Part shown: in pieces, positions 34,401 to 43,486 of the stretch
Position numbering within the stretch: position 1 is the stretch's first letter
Layout of the letters: every line of letters begins with the position of its first letter
Assembly (NCBI RefSeq): GCF_001298735.1
Contig: NZ_CYSP01000004.1
Coordinates: forward strand, 186,001-250,000
Length of the DNA stretch: 64,000 nt
Reading direction: 5' to 3'
Source of the DNA: Propionispora sp. 2/2-37
Lineage (GTDB): Bacteria; Bacillota; Negativicutes; Propionisporales; Propionisporaceae
Program-made: the position numbers and the translations under genes
Notes under the pieces: generated by a model
Told to the model about the DNA's origin: nothing
Database searches by the model: none
The model's input: only the letters and a program-made list of their open reading frames with translations

Positions 34401-35180
34401 CTAGCTGTCTATTTCCTCAGTATCACTGGTAAGCAGCTTTACCTGATGCCTGGCAAAATGTTCGAGATAGGCTTGCGGCGGTTTCTGGTCCATAATCAAA
34501 TAATCTATATCTTTCAGCTGGCAGAAAGTCATCAGAGAGGTTGTGCCTACTTTGGAAGAGCCGGCAAGCAAAATTTTCTCTTGTTCTATTTCCGCAAGAT
34601 ACTGCTTGATTTCGCATTCGAGAGGCGAATCACTGGTCACCCCATTTTCAATGGAAAAGCCAGCGGCTGCAAAAAAAGTTTTGGAAATATTGTAGTTTCT
34701 TAAACAACGAATAACGTCTGCACCGACAAAGGTGTTGGCAGGAGGATAAAACAAACCGCCGGTGACAATCACGTTCATTTGCTGATACAAAGTACATGCA
34801 TTAATCACGTGAACGTTGGCCGTGATAATCGTTATATTCTTTTTGGCGGCAAGGTAGGGAATCAGGTGCATCGTCGTTGTACCGGAATCGATGTAGATCA
34901 CATCACCATCTGCAACCAGCCTGCTGGCCACCTTGGCAATCATCATCTTCTGTTTTTGATGCTTAATGTTCCGTAAAGAAAACGGTTCCGGAGCTTGATG
35001 ACGCTTCAGCACGATACCGCCGTACGTCTTTTTGATCAGACCGCGCTTTTCCAATTCAGCCAGATCACGGTGAAGCGTGCTCAATGAAACCTGAAAGATT
35101 TCATTGAGTTTATCCATAGAAACGCTTTCTACTTCTTCCAGTAGTTCTTCCATTTTATTCAGTCGATCCACTCTCATCAT
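34401..35180 (-). CDS. DeoR/GlpR-family transcriptional regulator in the inositol operon
   Basis: 259 aa. N-terminal helix-turn-helix at about residues 5-60 (VSLSTLHRDLAELEKRGLIKKTYGG) and a DeoRC sensor domain (VIYIDSGTTTMHLIPYL, VIVTGGLFYPPANTFVGAD). ATG 35180 follows AAGGGGGGATC. IolR of Bacillus is of this family, so it is a natural regulator for this operon, responding to a phosphorylated intermediate; that assignment is inference. It lies inside the operon, so any repression would be autoregulatory. Confidence 0.88.
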   Translation of the reverse strand: MMRVDRLNKMEELLEEVESVSMDKLNEIFQVSLSTLHRDLAELEKRGLIKKTYGGIVLKRHQAPEPFSLRNIKHQKQKMMIAKVASRLVADGDVIYIDSGTTTMHLIPYLAAKKNITIITANVHVINACTLYQQMNVIVTGGLFYPPANTFVGADVIRCLRNYNISKTFFAAAGFSIENGVTSDSPLECEIKQYLAEIEQEKILLAGSSKVGTTSLMTFCQLKDIDYLIMDQKPPQAYLEHFARHQVKLLTSDTEEIDS

Positions 35181-35211
35181 AAGCAAGATCCCCCCTTCCG
35201 CCACAACGGTT

Positions 35212-36231
35212 TCAGGTCAATTCCGCTATGTTAACCGTCCGTCCTTCCTGCAATGATTTTTGTGCCGCCTTGGCAATGAGAACAGGCATCAGTCCGTCAA
35301 TACCGGTAACAGAGGGGGAAGTATCCTGTAAAATTATGGCGACAAAATCACGCGCTTCCGCAATAAAGGCTTCGTTATAACGTTCCAGGAAAAACCATTT
35401 TGGTTTTTCGGTATAAACTCCCTCTTTTGTACTGATCATGGCCGTATCAATGAGGTCATTATAGTCCTGCACACAGCCTTTATCACAATGTACTTCGACG
35501 CGTTGATCATAGCCATAACGGGCTGCCCGGCTATTTTCAATAACACCGATCGCACCATTGGCAAATTTGAGCATCACGATGGCCGTATCCACATCATTGA
35601 ATTCGCTAATACGGTCGTCAATTTTTACGGTGCCGATCGCAGTAACTTCGGTCACCTCACTGCCGGAAAGATAGCGCACCATATCAAAATCATGGATGGT
35701 CATGTCAAGAAAAATTCCGCCTGAGTTACGAATATATTCCATTGGCTGCTGTTCCGGATCCCGGGAAGTCACTTTAATAATGTGCGGCTTTCCTAACCGG
35801 CCGGAAGCTACAATATCCCTGACTTTTTTATGATTGTGATCAAAGCGGCGCACAAAACCCACCTGGAGTTTTACGCCTGCTTTTTCAACAGCATTCAGCG
35901 CGGACTGAATTTTCGTTGCATCGGTATGAAGCGGTTTTTCACAAAAAATATGCTTTTGAGCCGCTGCCGCCTGAATGATTAAATCGGCGTGGGCCTCCGA
36001 GGACGAGCATATAAAGACGGCATCAATTTCCGGATCATTAAAAATTTGTGCGGGGTTATTGTACACTTTTTTCACCCCTAACCCCTGCGCCCAAGCGCGC
36101 ATCTCCTCATTCATATACAAATCGGCAACGGCTTCCAGTTTGGCGTTAGGCACTGCAAACGCCAAGTTGTTACCATGCAATTTACCAATCCTTCCCGTAC
36201 CGATAATACCTATTTTTACTATTTCCGACAT
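35212..36231 (-). CDS. iolG: Inositol 2-dehydrogenase-like Gfo/Idh/MocA protein, IolG
   Basis: 339 aa, NAD-dependent oxidation of myo-inositol to scyllo-inosose as first catabolic step. Rossmann loop VKIGIIGTGRIGKLHGNNL, catalytic lysine motif IFCEKPLHTD, and the substrate-side GIFLDMTIHDFDMVRYLSG carrying the conserved Asp and His of inositol dehydrogenases. GRLGKPHIIKVTSRDPEQQP is also typical of IolG. SD AAAGGAGGAGAAAATT. Found between iolI and deoR. Confidence 0.88.
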   Translation of the reverse strand: MSEIVKIGIIGTGRIGKLHGNNLAFAVPNAKLEAVADLYMNEEMRAWAQGLGVKKVYNNPAQIFNDPEIDAVFICSSSEAHADLIIQAAAAQKHIFCEKPLHTDATKIQSALNAVEKAGVKLQVGFVRRFDHNHKKVRDIVASGRLGKPHIIKVTSRDPEQQPMEYIRNSGGIFLDMTIHDFDMVRYLSGSEVTEVTAIGTVKIDDRISEFNDVDTAIVMLKFANGAIGVIENSRAARYGYDQRVEVHCDKGCVQDYNDLIDTAMISTKEGVYTEKPKWFFLERYNEAFIAEARDFVAIILQDTSPSVTGIDGLMPVLIAKAAQKSLQEGRTVNIAELT

Positions 36232-36274
36232 AATTTTCTCCTCCTTTAAAAATAATGTATAACCACATTACCGC

Positions 36275-37102
36275 TCATAAAAAATTGCGCGTCTTTTCTG
36301 CAGCCAGCCGAAAAACATCATCCGGGTCCATCGCCCAGTATTCCGGCCGGAAAAGTTCTACCGATGCAACACCGTCATAGCCTTTCTTATGAAGCCTCCG
36401 GGTGATTTCCCCCAGTGGGATAACCCCGTCACCGGGGAACAGCCGATGACAATGATCCAACACCGACAGCGGCAGATCTTCGCTGTCGTCAATATGATAA
36501 ACAAAAATTTTTTCTGCCGGAACCAGATCGATGGCATCTATGTTCTGCAGTTTATTGTAGAGAAAAAGATTGAAAGCATCCAATGCCACTCCTACATTCT
36601 GCCGGTCTACGGCATCAATGATAGCCATGCACTGCTCTAAATTCCGTACGCACCAGCGGGGATTGCCGATCGGTTCAAAAGCCAGTTTCACTCCATACGG
36701 TTTGGCGATATCGGACAACTTTCGCAATACCTTTAAACTATCTTCAAATATTTCCCTATCAGTCTTTTTCAGCATGGCATCGCTCATCGTGGGAACAACA
36801 ATGAGATAGGGATTGTCAATTTTCCGCCCCATCTCACAGGCAAAAGTAAATAACTCGACTACCTTTGCCCATTGTTCTTCGGTACAAAAGTTAATATCCT
36901 CGATAGAGTTAAAAGCATAGGGTTTGACTTTGCTATTGGCAAAAAAATGCTGCAGCTCTGCTATGGAATGATGCTGCAAATAAGCTTTCAACATATCCAG
37001 GCGAATCTCGATGTAGCTATAATGATACTTTTCGCAAAGTCTCAGGTCTTGCTCCAAGGTGGAATTTTCTTTACAAGTGGCCTCATTCATACCAAGTTTC
37101 AC
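36275..37102 (-). CDS. iolI: Inosose isomerase-like TIM-barrel protein, IolI
   Basis: 275 aa xylose-isomerase-like barrel that aligns with Bacillus IolI over its length. Shared segments include the opening NEATCKENSTLEQDLRLCEK, the DIAKPYGVKLAFEPIGNP metal-ligand glutamate, DAFNLFLY, FVYHIDDSEDLPL and the C-terminal SVELFRPEYW. IolI interconverts inososes, letting D-chiro-inositol join the pathway. An ATG at 37114 abuts GGAG too closely; the GTG at 37102 matches the Bacillus start and is preferred. Confidence 0.85.
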   Translation of the reverse strand: MKLGMNEATCKENSTLEQDLRLCEKYHYSYIEIRLDMLKAYLQHHSIAELQHFFANSKVKPYAFNSIEDINFCTEEQWAKVVELFTFACEMGRKIDNPYLIVVPTMSDAMLKKTDREIFEDSLKVLRKLSDIAKPYGVKLAFEPIGNPRWCVRNLEQCMAIIDAVDRQNVGVALDAFNLFLYNKLQNIDAIDLVPAEKIFVYHIDDSEDLPLSVLDHCHRLFPGDGVIPLGEITRRLHKKGYDGVASVELFRPEYWAMDPDDVFRLAAEKTRNFL

Positions 37103-37130
37103 AGCCCTGTTCATCTCCTAACTTTTAATT

Positions 37131-38401
37131 TCAATTGGTAGCTTCAGACTTTTTATAATTCTTGAAGCTCTGTTCCAACTGTTCGAGAGAGCGCCCTTTG
37201 GTTTCCGGAACCCATTTGGCAACAAAGATAACGGCCAGTAATCCGCAAATGGCAAATATAAAGAAAGTCTTTGACAAACCAACGCTGGCCAGCAAAACCG
37301 GGAAAGATAAGCCGACTGTAAAATTAGCTATCCACGAAAAGAATACTACCGTGCCCATGCCCAGTCCCCGCAAACGCAATGGGAATATTTCCGACATGAT
37401 AAGCCAGGTGACCGGTGCGCTGCAGCCTTGTTGAAAGGCCATGAAGGTAACTGTCAGTGAAAGAATAAGGTAAGGAAAAAAGGCTTGCTCAGACAATGTC
37501 ATCGAAAAAATTCCAATAAAACATTGCACAATGCTGGTGACGGTCAACCCGGTCAGAAAGATTGCCCGCCGGCCGAATTTTCCCAGCAGCCACATGCCGA
37601 CCAACGTTGCCGTTACGGAAATGATGCCATTTGCTGTATTGGCAATTAAAGCAGCCTGCGTATTAAAACCGGCTTCGCGCAGAATTTGCGTTCCATAATA
37701 GTTAATCGAATTTACCCCCGTAATCTGCTGGACAATCCCGACACCGATCCCAATGAATAACAGCCGGCGAATCCAGGGTGCTGCAAAATCTTTTATGGTG
37801 GCTTTCTTCAGATGCGCTTCAGCGGCGATATGGTCCTGCATTTCATTAAATTCGGCAACGGTATGCGCTTCGTCCCGCACGCGTTTTAATACCTGCAGCG
37901 CCTCGCTCACCTTTCCTTTTGACAGCAGCCAGCGCGGGCTTTCCGGCATGGTCAGCATGCCCAGCTACAAAACCACGGCCGGCAGGGACGCAACCGACAG
38001 CATGTAGCGCCAGATATTCCCGTAGGACCCGAATGCAGTCCCCATAATTGCATTGATGAGAAACCCTAGAAATTGCCCGGTTACAATCATCAATTCATTT
38101 TGCGTAACCATCCGGCCCCGGTGTTCGGCCGGCGACATTTCCACTAAATAAGTCGGCACTGTAACCGATGCGCTGCCTACGCCCAAACCCCTTCCATAAA
38201 CGGGGTAAGGTTTAATTGATCCGGACGCGCCATATATACTAAGGCGCCGTTGACCACGCCGGTGTTATACCCGAAGAGCAGGCCCCCCAGCGTCGACACC
38301 ATAGTGATAATCCTTAAAAATACTTTGGGGGTGCGTTTATTTGGCTGTAATACTTGACTCGATTCCGGGAGAGTCCCGTTTGGGCAGCTTAGATTGTCCA
38401 T
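37131..38401 (-). pseudogene. IolT-like MFS sugar/inositol porter, decayed
   Basis: Three fragments of one sugar porter. 38401-38177 gives the first helix with GGLLFGYNTGVVNGAL and breaks after LTPFMEGV. 38186-37965 resumes in another frame at GVGSASVTVPTYLVEMSPAE, so about 60 codons (helices 2-4) are missing. 37958-37131 continues from MPESPRWL to the usual PETKGRSLEQLEQ end. Between the last two the frame is intact except for one TAG at the place where relatives have Trp after AVVL. Two independent lesions argue for true decay. The intact porter just upstream (38473-40239) may have replaced it. Confidence 0.88.
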
Positions 38402-38472
38402 GAGGTTTATCGTCTCCTTTTTTATTACTGTCGCCATGTAACTTTAGCCAGGCTGCAGCTGCATATTGCTGG

Positions 38473-40239
38473 TTAAGAGCACCATATCGTATCACCAACC
38501 ATAAACCGGGGTTCTAATTTTCCCGAAAGGACAATTTGTCCCGGCAGCTCCACTTTGTTTTTTCCTGAAAACACCAAGGTACAGTGTCCTTTTTCCCGCA
38601 ATGAATGTAAAGCTATAGTGCCAATAGCTGCAACCGTATATTGCTGATTTCCTATGGTGAACGCATCCCCGACCCGTATGCTTTCATGTAGACAGCTCTC
38701 CGTATGTTGTACAACCATGTTGACCAATTCAGGCGGCACCTCATCACCATTGAACAAAATCACTTTTTTCTCATTTTTCAGAAAATCCAGGGTGAATTTT
38801 CCAATTTCAGTGATTGTACTTTCATACTTGACGTGTTCGGGCTTACCTAACGGCTCTTGCCAGGCACAGGCCTGTGTATCCGTGGCGGCAAAAGCTTCAC
38901 CCGCTGCCGGGCCATATTTTTGGGCAAGTTCCAGCTCAATTTCTTCCAGTGTTTTTCCATTGGTTTCCGGGACATATTTATATACAAAGAGAAAGGCAAT
39001 GATCCCTATCGCGGCATACATAAAATAGACATAGCCGATACCGAGGGACGCAAGCAGCAACGGAAAAGTAAACGACACCGCAAAATTAGAGCACCAATGA
39101 ATAATGCCGGCAACTCCCATCGCCCTACCACGGATCCGCAACGGCAAAATTTCCGCCAGTACAATCCAGGCAATCATCCCCCAGCTAGCTGAATACGACA
39201 TCATAAACAGCCCCAGGCAAACGGTTAAAAACCAAGCTGGTGCACTGAAAAAGTTTACGCCAACTCCTAATAAAACCAATGCCAGCGACATGCCGATATT
39301 GCCAAGCATCAGCGGCAGCCGGCGTCCGATTTTATCGACAAGAAGAATCCCGACAATGGTAAAAATAAGGTTCGCCACACCCAGCATAATGGTTCCCAGG
39401 ATTGCCGAGGAAGAACCGGAACCGGCTTTGGCCAGCACGGTCGGCGCATAATAAAATATAGTATTGGTTCCTATGACCTGCTGGCCTACAGCCACGCCGA
39501 TGCCGATCAGGACAATAGGAAACACGCTAGGTTGAAACAGTTCCCGGAAAGTACCTTCTTTTTGTTTGTTAATATGCTGGATCATTTCAATTTCTGCGTC
39601 TACCATATCTTCGCCCCGGGTTAAAGCCAATACTTTTCGAGCCTGCTGCAATCCTTTATTTTTTAACAGCCAACGCGGACTTTCCGGAACAAAAAACATG
39701 CCCGCCACTAATACGACAGAAGGGAGAACCGCCCAAGCAAGCATATAGTGCCAATTTCCCGTACTTGAGTAATAATAATTTACAAGGTACGCCGATAATA
39801 GCCCAATGCCGCACATGACTGTATTCAATGCGGCAATGCGGCCGCGCATGACGGCCGGTGCCATCTCCGACAAATATAACGGCACCAGCGTTGACGCCCC
39901 GCCGACAGCAATGCCCAATTCCACCCGAAATAACACCAGTGTCGTAACCTCGGGGGCAAAGGCCGTTCCCCAGGCGCCAATCGTAAAGAGTACACCTAAG
40001 AGAATAATAGATCTCTTCCGGCCGATTTTATCAGAAAGCATACCGCAAAAGCCGGCCCCGATTGCCGCGCCGATTAGCAGCCCGCCGACCACCAACCCCT
40101 CTGAAAAAGGCGTAAGCTGAAAATCATTTGTGATATAAAGAAGAGCGCCGGAAATTACGCCTGTATCAAAACCAAACAGCAGACCACCCAATGCACCGAA
40201 AAAGTAAATCATACCGATAAACAGACTTCGCTTATTCAT
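38473..40239 (-). CDS. MFS sugar porter fused to a PTS glucitol-type EIIA domain
   Basis: 588 aa. Residues 1 to about 455 form a 12-helix sugar porter: GGLLFGFDTGVISGALLY, DKIGRKRS, PESPRWLLKNKG, GQQVIGTNTIFYYAP, DKIGRRLP and the closing VPETNGKTLEEIE. From about residue 468 to the end the sequence matches the PTS sorbitol/glucitol EIIA (GutA/SrlB) domain: STITEIGKF, VAAIGTIALHSLREKGHCTL, KVELPGQIVLSGK. His512 aligns with the phosphorylated His43 of E. coli SrlB. A proton-coupled porter carrying a PTS phosphorylation domain recalls LacS of streptococci, which has EIIA-Glc. Probable cargo is inositol or a related polyol. Confidence 0.85.
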   Translation of the reverse strand: MNKRSLFIGMIYFFGALGGLLFGFDTGVISGALLYITNDFQLTPFSEGLVVGGLLIGAAIGAGFCGMLSDKIGRKRSIILLGVLFTIGAWGTAFAPEVTTLVLFRVELGIAVGGASTLVPLYLSEMAPAVMRGRIAALNTVMCGIGLLSAYLVNYYYSSTGNWHYMLAWAVLPSVVLVAGMFFVPESPRWLLKNKGLQQARKVLALTRGEDMVDAEIEMIQHINKQKEGTFRELFQPSVFPIVLIGIGVAVGQQVIGTNTIFYYAPTVLAKAGSGSSSAILGTIMLGVANLIFTIVGILLVDKIGRRLPLMLGNIGMSLALVLLGVGVNFFSAPAWFLTVCLGLFMMSYSASWGMIAWIVLAEILPLRIRGRAMGVAGIIHWCSNFAVSFTFPLLLASLGIGYVYFMYAAIGIIAFLFVYKYVPETNGKTLEEIELELAQKYGPAAGEAFAATDTQACAWQEPLGKPEHVKYESTITEIGKFTLDFLKNEKKVILFNGDEVPPELVNMVVQHTESCLHESIRVGDAFTIGNQQYTVAAIGTIALHSLREKGHCTLVFSGKNKVELPGQIVLSGKLEPRFMVGDTIWCS

Positions 40240-40306
40240 AGAATTCCATCCTTTCTATTCTACGCAAACGCGTAAAGCGCTTAATTTCAGCTATTTTCGG
40301 TCAGAC

Positions 40307-41128
40307 TTACTTTTCAAGTAAATTTTTCAAATAAGCGGCGGCTCTTTCTGCGGCGGTCCAACCATCAGGCTCCGGCAAACATTCTACGGACAGATACCCG
40401 TTATAGGCAATTTCACTTAATGATCCCAGAATTTTCTGAAAATCAAGCTGGCCACTTCCCGGATAACAACGGGAATTATCGGCAAGGTGCATATACCCCA
40501 ATTTGCCCTTACACCGCCGGATCGCCGCCGCCGGATCGCATTCACTAATCCCCATATGGAAGGTATCCAAATGGACATAGCAGTTTTCGATTTGATAGTG
40601 CTCCAGAAATTCCATAGTTTCAGCCGCTGTCGTAAACAAATTGACTTCATAGCGGTTAATCACTTCAAGATTCAGCTTTACATTGCGCTCGCCTCCGTAA
40701 CCGGCAAGTTCTCTTAAATTTTTTGCCAGCCGGTCCAGATATTTGCCGCGCTTGCCACCGGGCGGAATATTGCCTTTAACCCAGCCGATTACCAAGTCGG
40801 CGTGAAGCTGTTGCGCCATATCGATATACTGTTTCATGCCGTCCATCGCAGCCCTGACAACATACGGCGTATCATCAATTAAATTACAGCGTCCTTCCGT
40901 ATTTAACCGCCCCGTTATCACCATACAAACTTTCGTGCCCCATTCGTGCATCGTTTGTTCAATTGCCGGATAATCCAAAGCCGCGTCTTCTCTGGTATGG
41001 ACTTCAATCGCATCATAGCCTAAACTGGCTGCCGCCCGTAAATTGCTGCAAATATCACCGTGCAGTAAAATCGGGGCGGTAGCCGGTGCTTCATCGGCGG
41101 AGGATACGGCAAGTCTCCAAGGTTTCAT
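40307..41128 (-). CDS. Sugar phosphate isomerase/epimerase, candidate IolO
   Basis: 273 aa TIM-barrel of the xylose isomerase-like/tagatose 3-epimerase type. Metal-site motifs: KLNLEVINRYE (Glu), YVHLDTFHMGI (Asp, His), GYMHLADNS and YLSVECLPEP. Arginine after the last Asp is not obvious. Next to iolN and iolM, the best guess is the 5-keto-L-gluconate epimerase step (IolO) giving D-tagaturonate, as in the Thermotoga inositol route. The start is ATG 41128 with AAAGGAG about 10-14 bases upstream; the longer frame is discarded. Confidence 0.7.
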   Translation of the reverse strand: MKPWRLAVSSADEAPATAPILLHGDICSNLRAAASLGYDAIEVHTREDAALDYPAIEQTMHEWGTKVCMVITGRLNTEGRCNLIDDTPYVVRAAMDGMKQYIDMAQQLHADLVIGWVKGNIPPGGKRGKYLDRLAKNLRELAGYGGERNVKLNLEVINRYEVNLFTTAAETMEFLEHYQIENCYVHLDTFHMGISECDPAAAIRRCKGKLGYMHLADNSRCYPGSGQLDFQKILGSLSEIAYNGYLSVECLPEPDGWTAAERAAAYLKNLLEK

Positions 41129-41236
41129 GCTCCCACTACTCCTTTCTCTCAACAGTTTGCTCCAGTTAACAGACGGAAAAGGCGACAGCTAGCGGCCACC
41201 CTTTCCGTTTATTGTCAAACCAGGTAAAGCAGACAC

Positions 41237-42310
41237 CTAGTCCTTAAAGGTCAGCATAACTTTACGGGCAATATCCTTATGGTGGCAGGCAAGATCCATG
41301 GCTTTGTCTAAATCGAAAAAATCAAAATGATGGGAATTTAAGGCGGCAAAATCATATTTGTCTTTAATGCGGGACATAAAACGAATCGTTCTGGGAAACC
41401 ACTTGTTTGTACCGCCTGAACCGGAAAGGCGCAGCGTTTTCCAGATGGTTTTGCCGATTTCCACAGGAACTTTACGCCCGATGGAGTGCCCTACCACACC
41501 GACCCGGGCAGAATGGCCGGCAATATCAAACAACGAGGCGATCCCGATGTCATTTCCCGAGCATTCAATGACGACGGACGGACCACGGCCGTTGGTTAGT
41601 TCTTTTAGTTTTTCTTCCACATTGCCGGCAGTCGGGTCAACCACCTGATTCGCGCCATAATGCAAGATATTCTGGCGTCTTTTTTCCAAAGGATCAATGG
41701 CGATCACATTTGCTCCGGAAGTCGCACACACCATAGCCGCACACATACCGATCGGCCCGGCACCGATGATGGCAATATCGTCGGAAGCATCGGGACTGCA
41801 ACCGTTGCCCCATACTCCCCAATAGCCGACATTAAAAGTTTCCACCCAGGCACCCAGCTCATAGTCCCAATCATCAGGGATTGCATGGGTATATTGCTCT
41901 TCCAGAATCATATATTCGCCCCAACCGCCGGGAGAATCCGGCCGGAAGCCAAGCTCCCGCATATTCAGGCAGGCGGAAGGCATTTTGCCATCTTTGCAAT
42001 TGGCGCAATTATTGCAGGGCAATACGCAGTCACCAACCACTTTATTGCCTTCCTTTACTGAAGTTACAGCACTGCCGATTTCGGCAACCTGCCCGGCCCA
42101 TTCATGTCCTGGCACATACGGTGCTATATCGTAACGGCCCTCGGCGGATTTGCCTTCATAGCATTCCACGTCGGAACCGCAGATGCCGCAGGCTTTAAGT
42201 TTGATCAACACTTGGTTGGGTTGCAGCGGCGGCAGCTCCAAATCCTCAATTCTCAGATCTTCAGGGCCGTACATAAAAGCTGCTTTACACTTCGTTGGAC
42301 GTTTTTTCAT
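41237..42310 (-). CDS. Zinc-dependent medium-chain alcohol/polyol dehydrogenase
   Basis: 357 aa MDR enzyme. Catalytic zinc site in KACGICGSDVECYEG and PGHEWAGQVAEIG; structural zinc cysteines in CVLPCNNCANCKDGKMPSAC; NAD loop IIGAGPIGMCAAMV. It differs clearly from the IolM-type dehydrogenase two genes upstream. It may act on a second keto or hydroxy position of the inositol-derived ring or acid. Strong SD (TTAAGAGGAGATATAAATC). Confidence 0.85.
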   Translation of the reverse strand: MKKRPTKCKAAFMYGPEDLRIEDLELPPLQPNQVLIKLKACGICGSDVECYEGKSAEGRYDIAPYVPGHEWAGQVAEIGSAVTSVKEGNKVVGDCVLPCNNCANCKDGKMPSACLNMRELGFRPDSPGGWGEYMILEEQYTHAIPDDWDYELGAWVETFNVGYWGVWGNGCSPDASDDIAIIGAGPIGMCAAMVCATSGANVIAIDPLEKRRQNILHYGANQVVDPTAGNVEEKLKELTNGRGPSVVIECSGNDIGIASLFDIAGHSARVGVVGHSIGRKVPVEIGKTIWKTLRLSGSGGTNKWFPRTIRFMSRIKDKYDFAALNSHHFDFFDLDKAMDLACHHKDIARKVMLTFKD

Positions 42311-42389
42311 GATTTATATCTCCTCTTAATCTTAAAATTTATAAATAGGTCAGGCTTTTGACAAGGTAAACCAATAAGAAATTCCGGTA

Positions 42390-43349
42390 TTAATAAGTCA
42401 ATGTGTAAATGTGGCGGCCGCCCTTCGCCGGTCCTTTAATAACGGCTTCAATGTCCTCGCGCTTACGCTGGGTCACTTTTTCAATAGGCGGAAGTTCGCC
42501 GGCCGGATAGGTTGTCAAAATATCCTTTACCAGTTTTTCCAGATAGTCCAGGGTCCTTTCCACCCCTTTACGGGCCTTTTCGGCATCGGCCAGTTTAGGG
42601 TCACCGATCACCCCTTCCGGCGTGCAGATGCACTCCATACCTACCGAACCGAAAGCATTGTACCATTTGATCGGGCCCACGCCGCGTTCGGCGGAATTGT
42701 TGATATGTCCCGGCGGCAGCATCGGTGCCGGTTTAGTGGCAACAGCATATTCCTGCTTGCAGAATTCCGGGAATAATGCCAGTGACCAGGATTGTTCCAC
42801 CTCATCGGCATGAATAAACGGTGTATTATAGGGACCGCCATTGTCTTTGACATCAAGCTGTTCCTTAGCACAATTCCAGAAATGAACATACAGGATAATA
42901 CCGGGAACCTGAAATTTCTTGCCAAATTTATGAATAGCCAGGGGAATCACATAATCCTGACCATGGCCGTTAACGACAATCATCTTGCGAAAACCGGTAT
43001 TCCAGAAGCCGGCGAAGACATAGCAAAGGTAATCTGCCAGCGTTTCTTCCGGTATCATGATGGTGCCGGGCATCCCCAGATGATGATAGGGATGGGAGCC
43101 GTACCAAATGGGCTGCGCCACCGTACAACCGGTTGCCTTGGCTACCTGTTCGCAAAGACGGGTATCCAGATAGGTGTCCTCACCGTACGGAGAATTCGGT
43201 CCATGATTTTCCGTGGAACCGACCGGAATCAAAATAACGTCGTTCTGTTTCAGCCGTTCTTCCACCTCCCGGTTCGTCATGTTCTGGTAGTAGATTCCAT
43301 TGTCCGCTTCCATGTTGCCACCTTTTGCAGGTATCTGCCATTTTGACAT
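42390..43349 (-). CDS. iolN: Creatininase-superfamily hydrolase, IolN-like (3-dehydro-scyllo-inosose hydrolase)
   Basis: 319 aa. Creatininase-fold metal site is clear: VILIPVGSTENHGPNSPYGEDT (Glu, His, Asp), GSHPYHHLGMPGTIMI, VVNGHGQDYVI and the late HADEVEQSWSL glutamate. In Thermotoga, IolN opens the ring of the diketo-inositol made by IolM, giving 5-keto-L-gluconate. Placement directly after an IolM homologue supports the same job. ATG after TAGGAGGAATGTAATT. Confidence 0.8.
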   Translation of the reverse strand: MSKWQIPAKGGNMEADNGIYYQNMTNREVEERLKQNDVILIPVGSTENHGPNSPYGEDTYLDTRLCEQVAKATGCTVAQPIWYGSHPYHHLGMPGTIMIPEETLADYLCYVFAGFWNTGFRKMIVVNGHGQDYVIPLAIHKFGKKFQVPGIILYVHFWNCAKEQLDVKDNGGPYNTPFIHADEVEQSWSLALFPEFCKQEYAVATKPAPMLPPGHINNSAERGVGPIKWYNAFGSVGMECICTPEGVIGDPKLADAEKARKGVERTLDYLEKLVKDILTTYPAGELPPIEKVTQRKREDIEAVIKGPAKGGRHIYTLTY

Positions 43350-43486
43350 AATTACATTCCTCCTAGCATTATTTGTCTATTTTATTTTTTATGATCTTGC
43401 ACTCCGGCTGGCCTCTGTATAGCGTCTTTCTCCCTGACCGGTGACTTTTTGTATCGTCCAATCTTAATCGCTAAACAGTCACTTTC

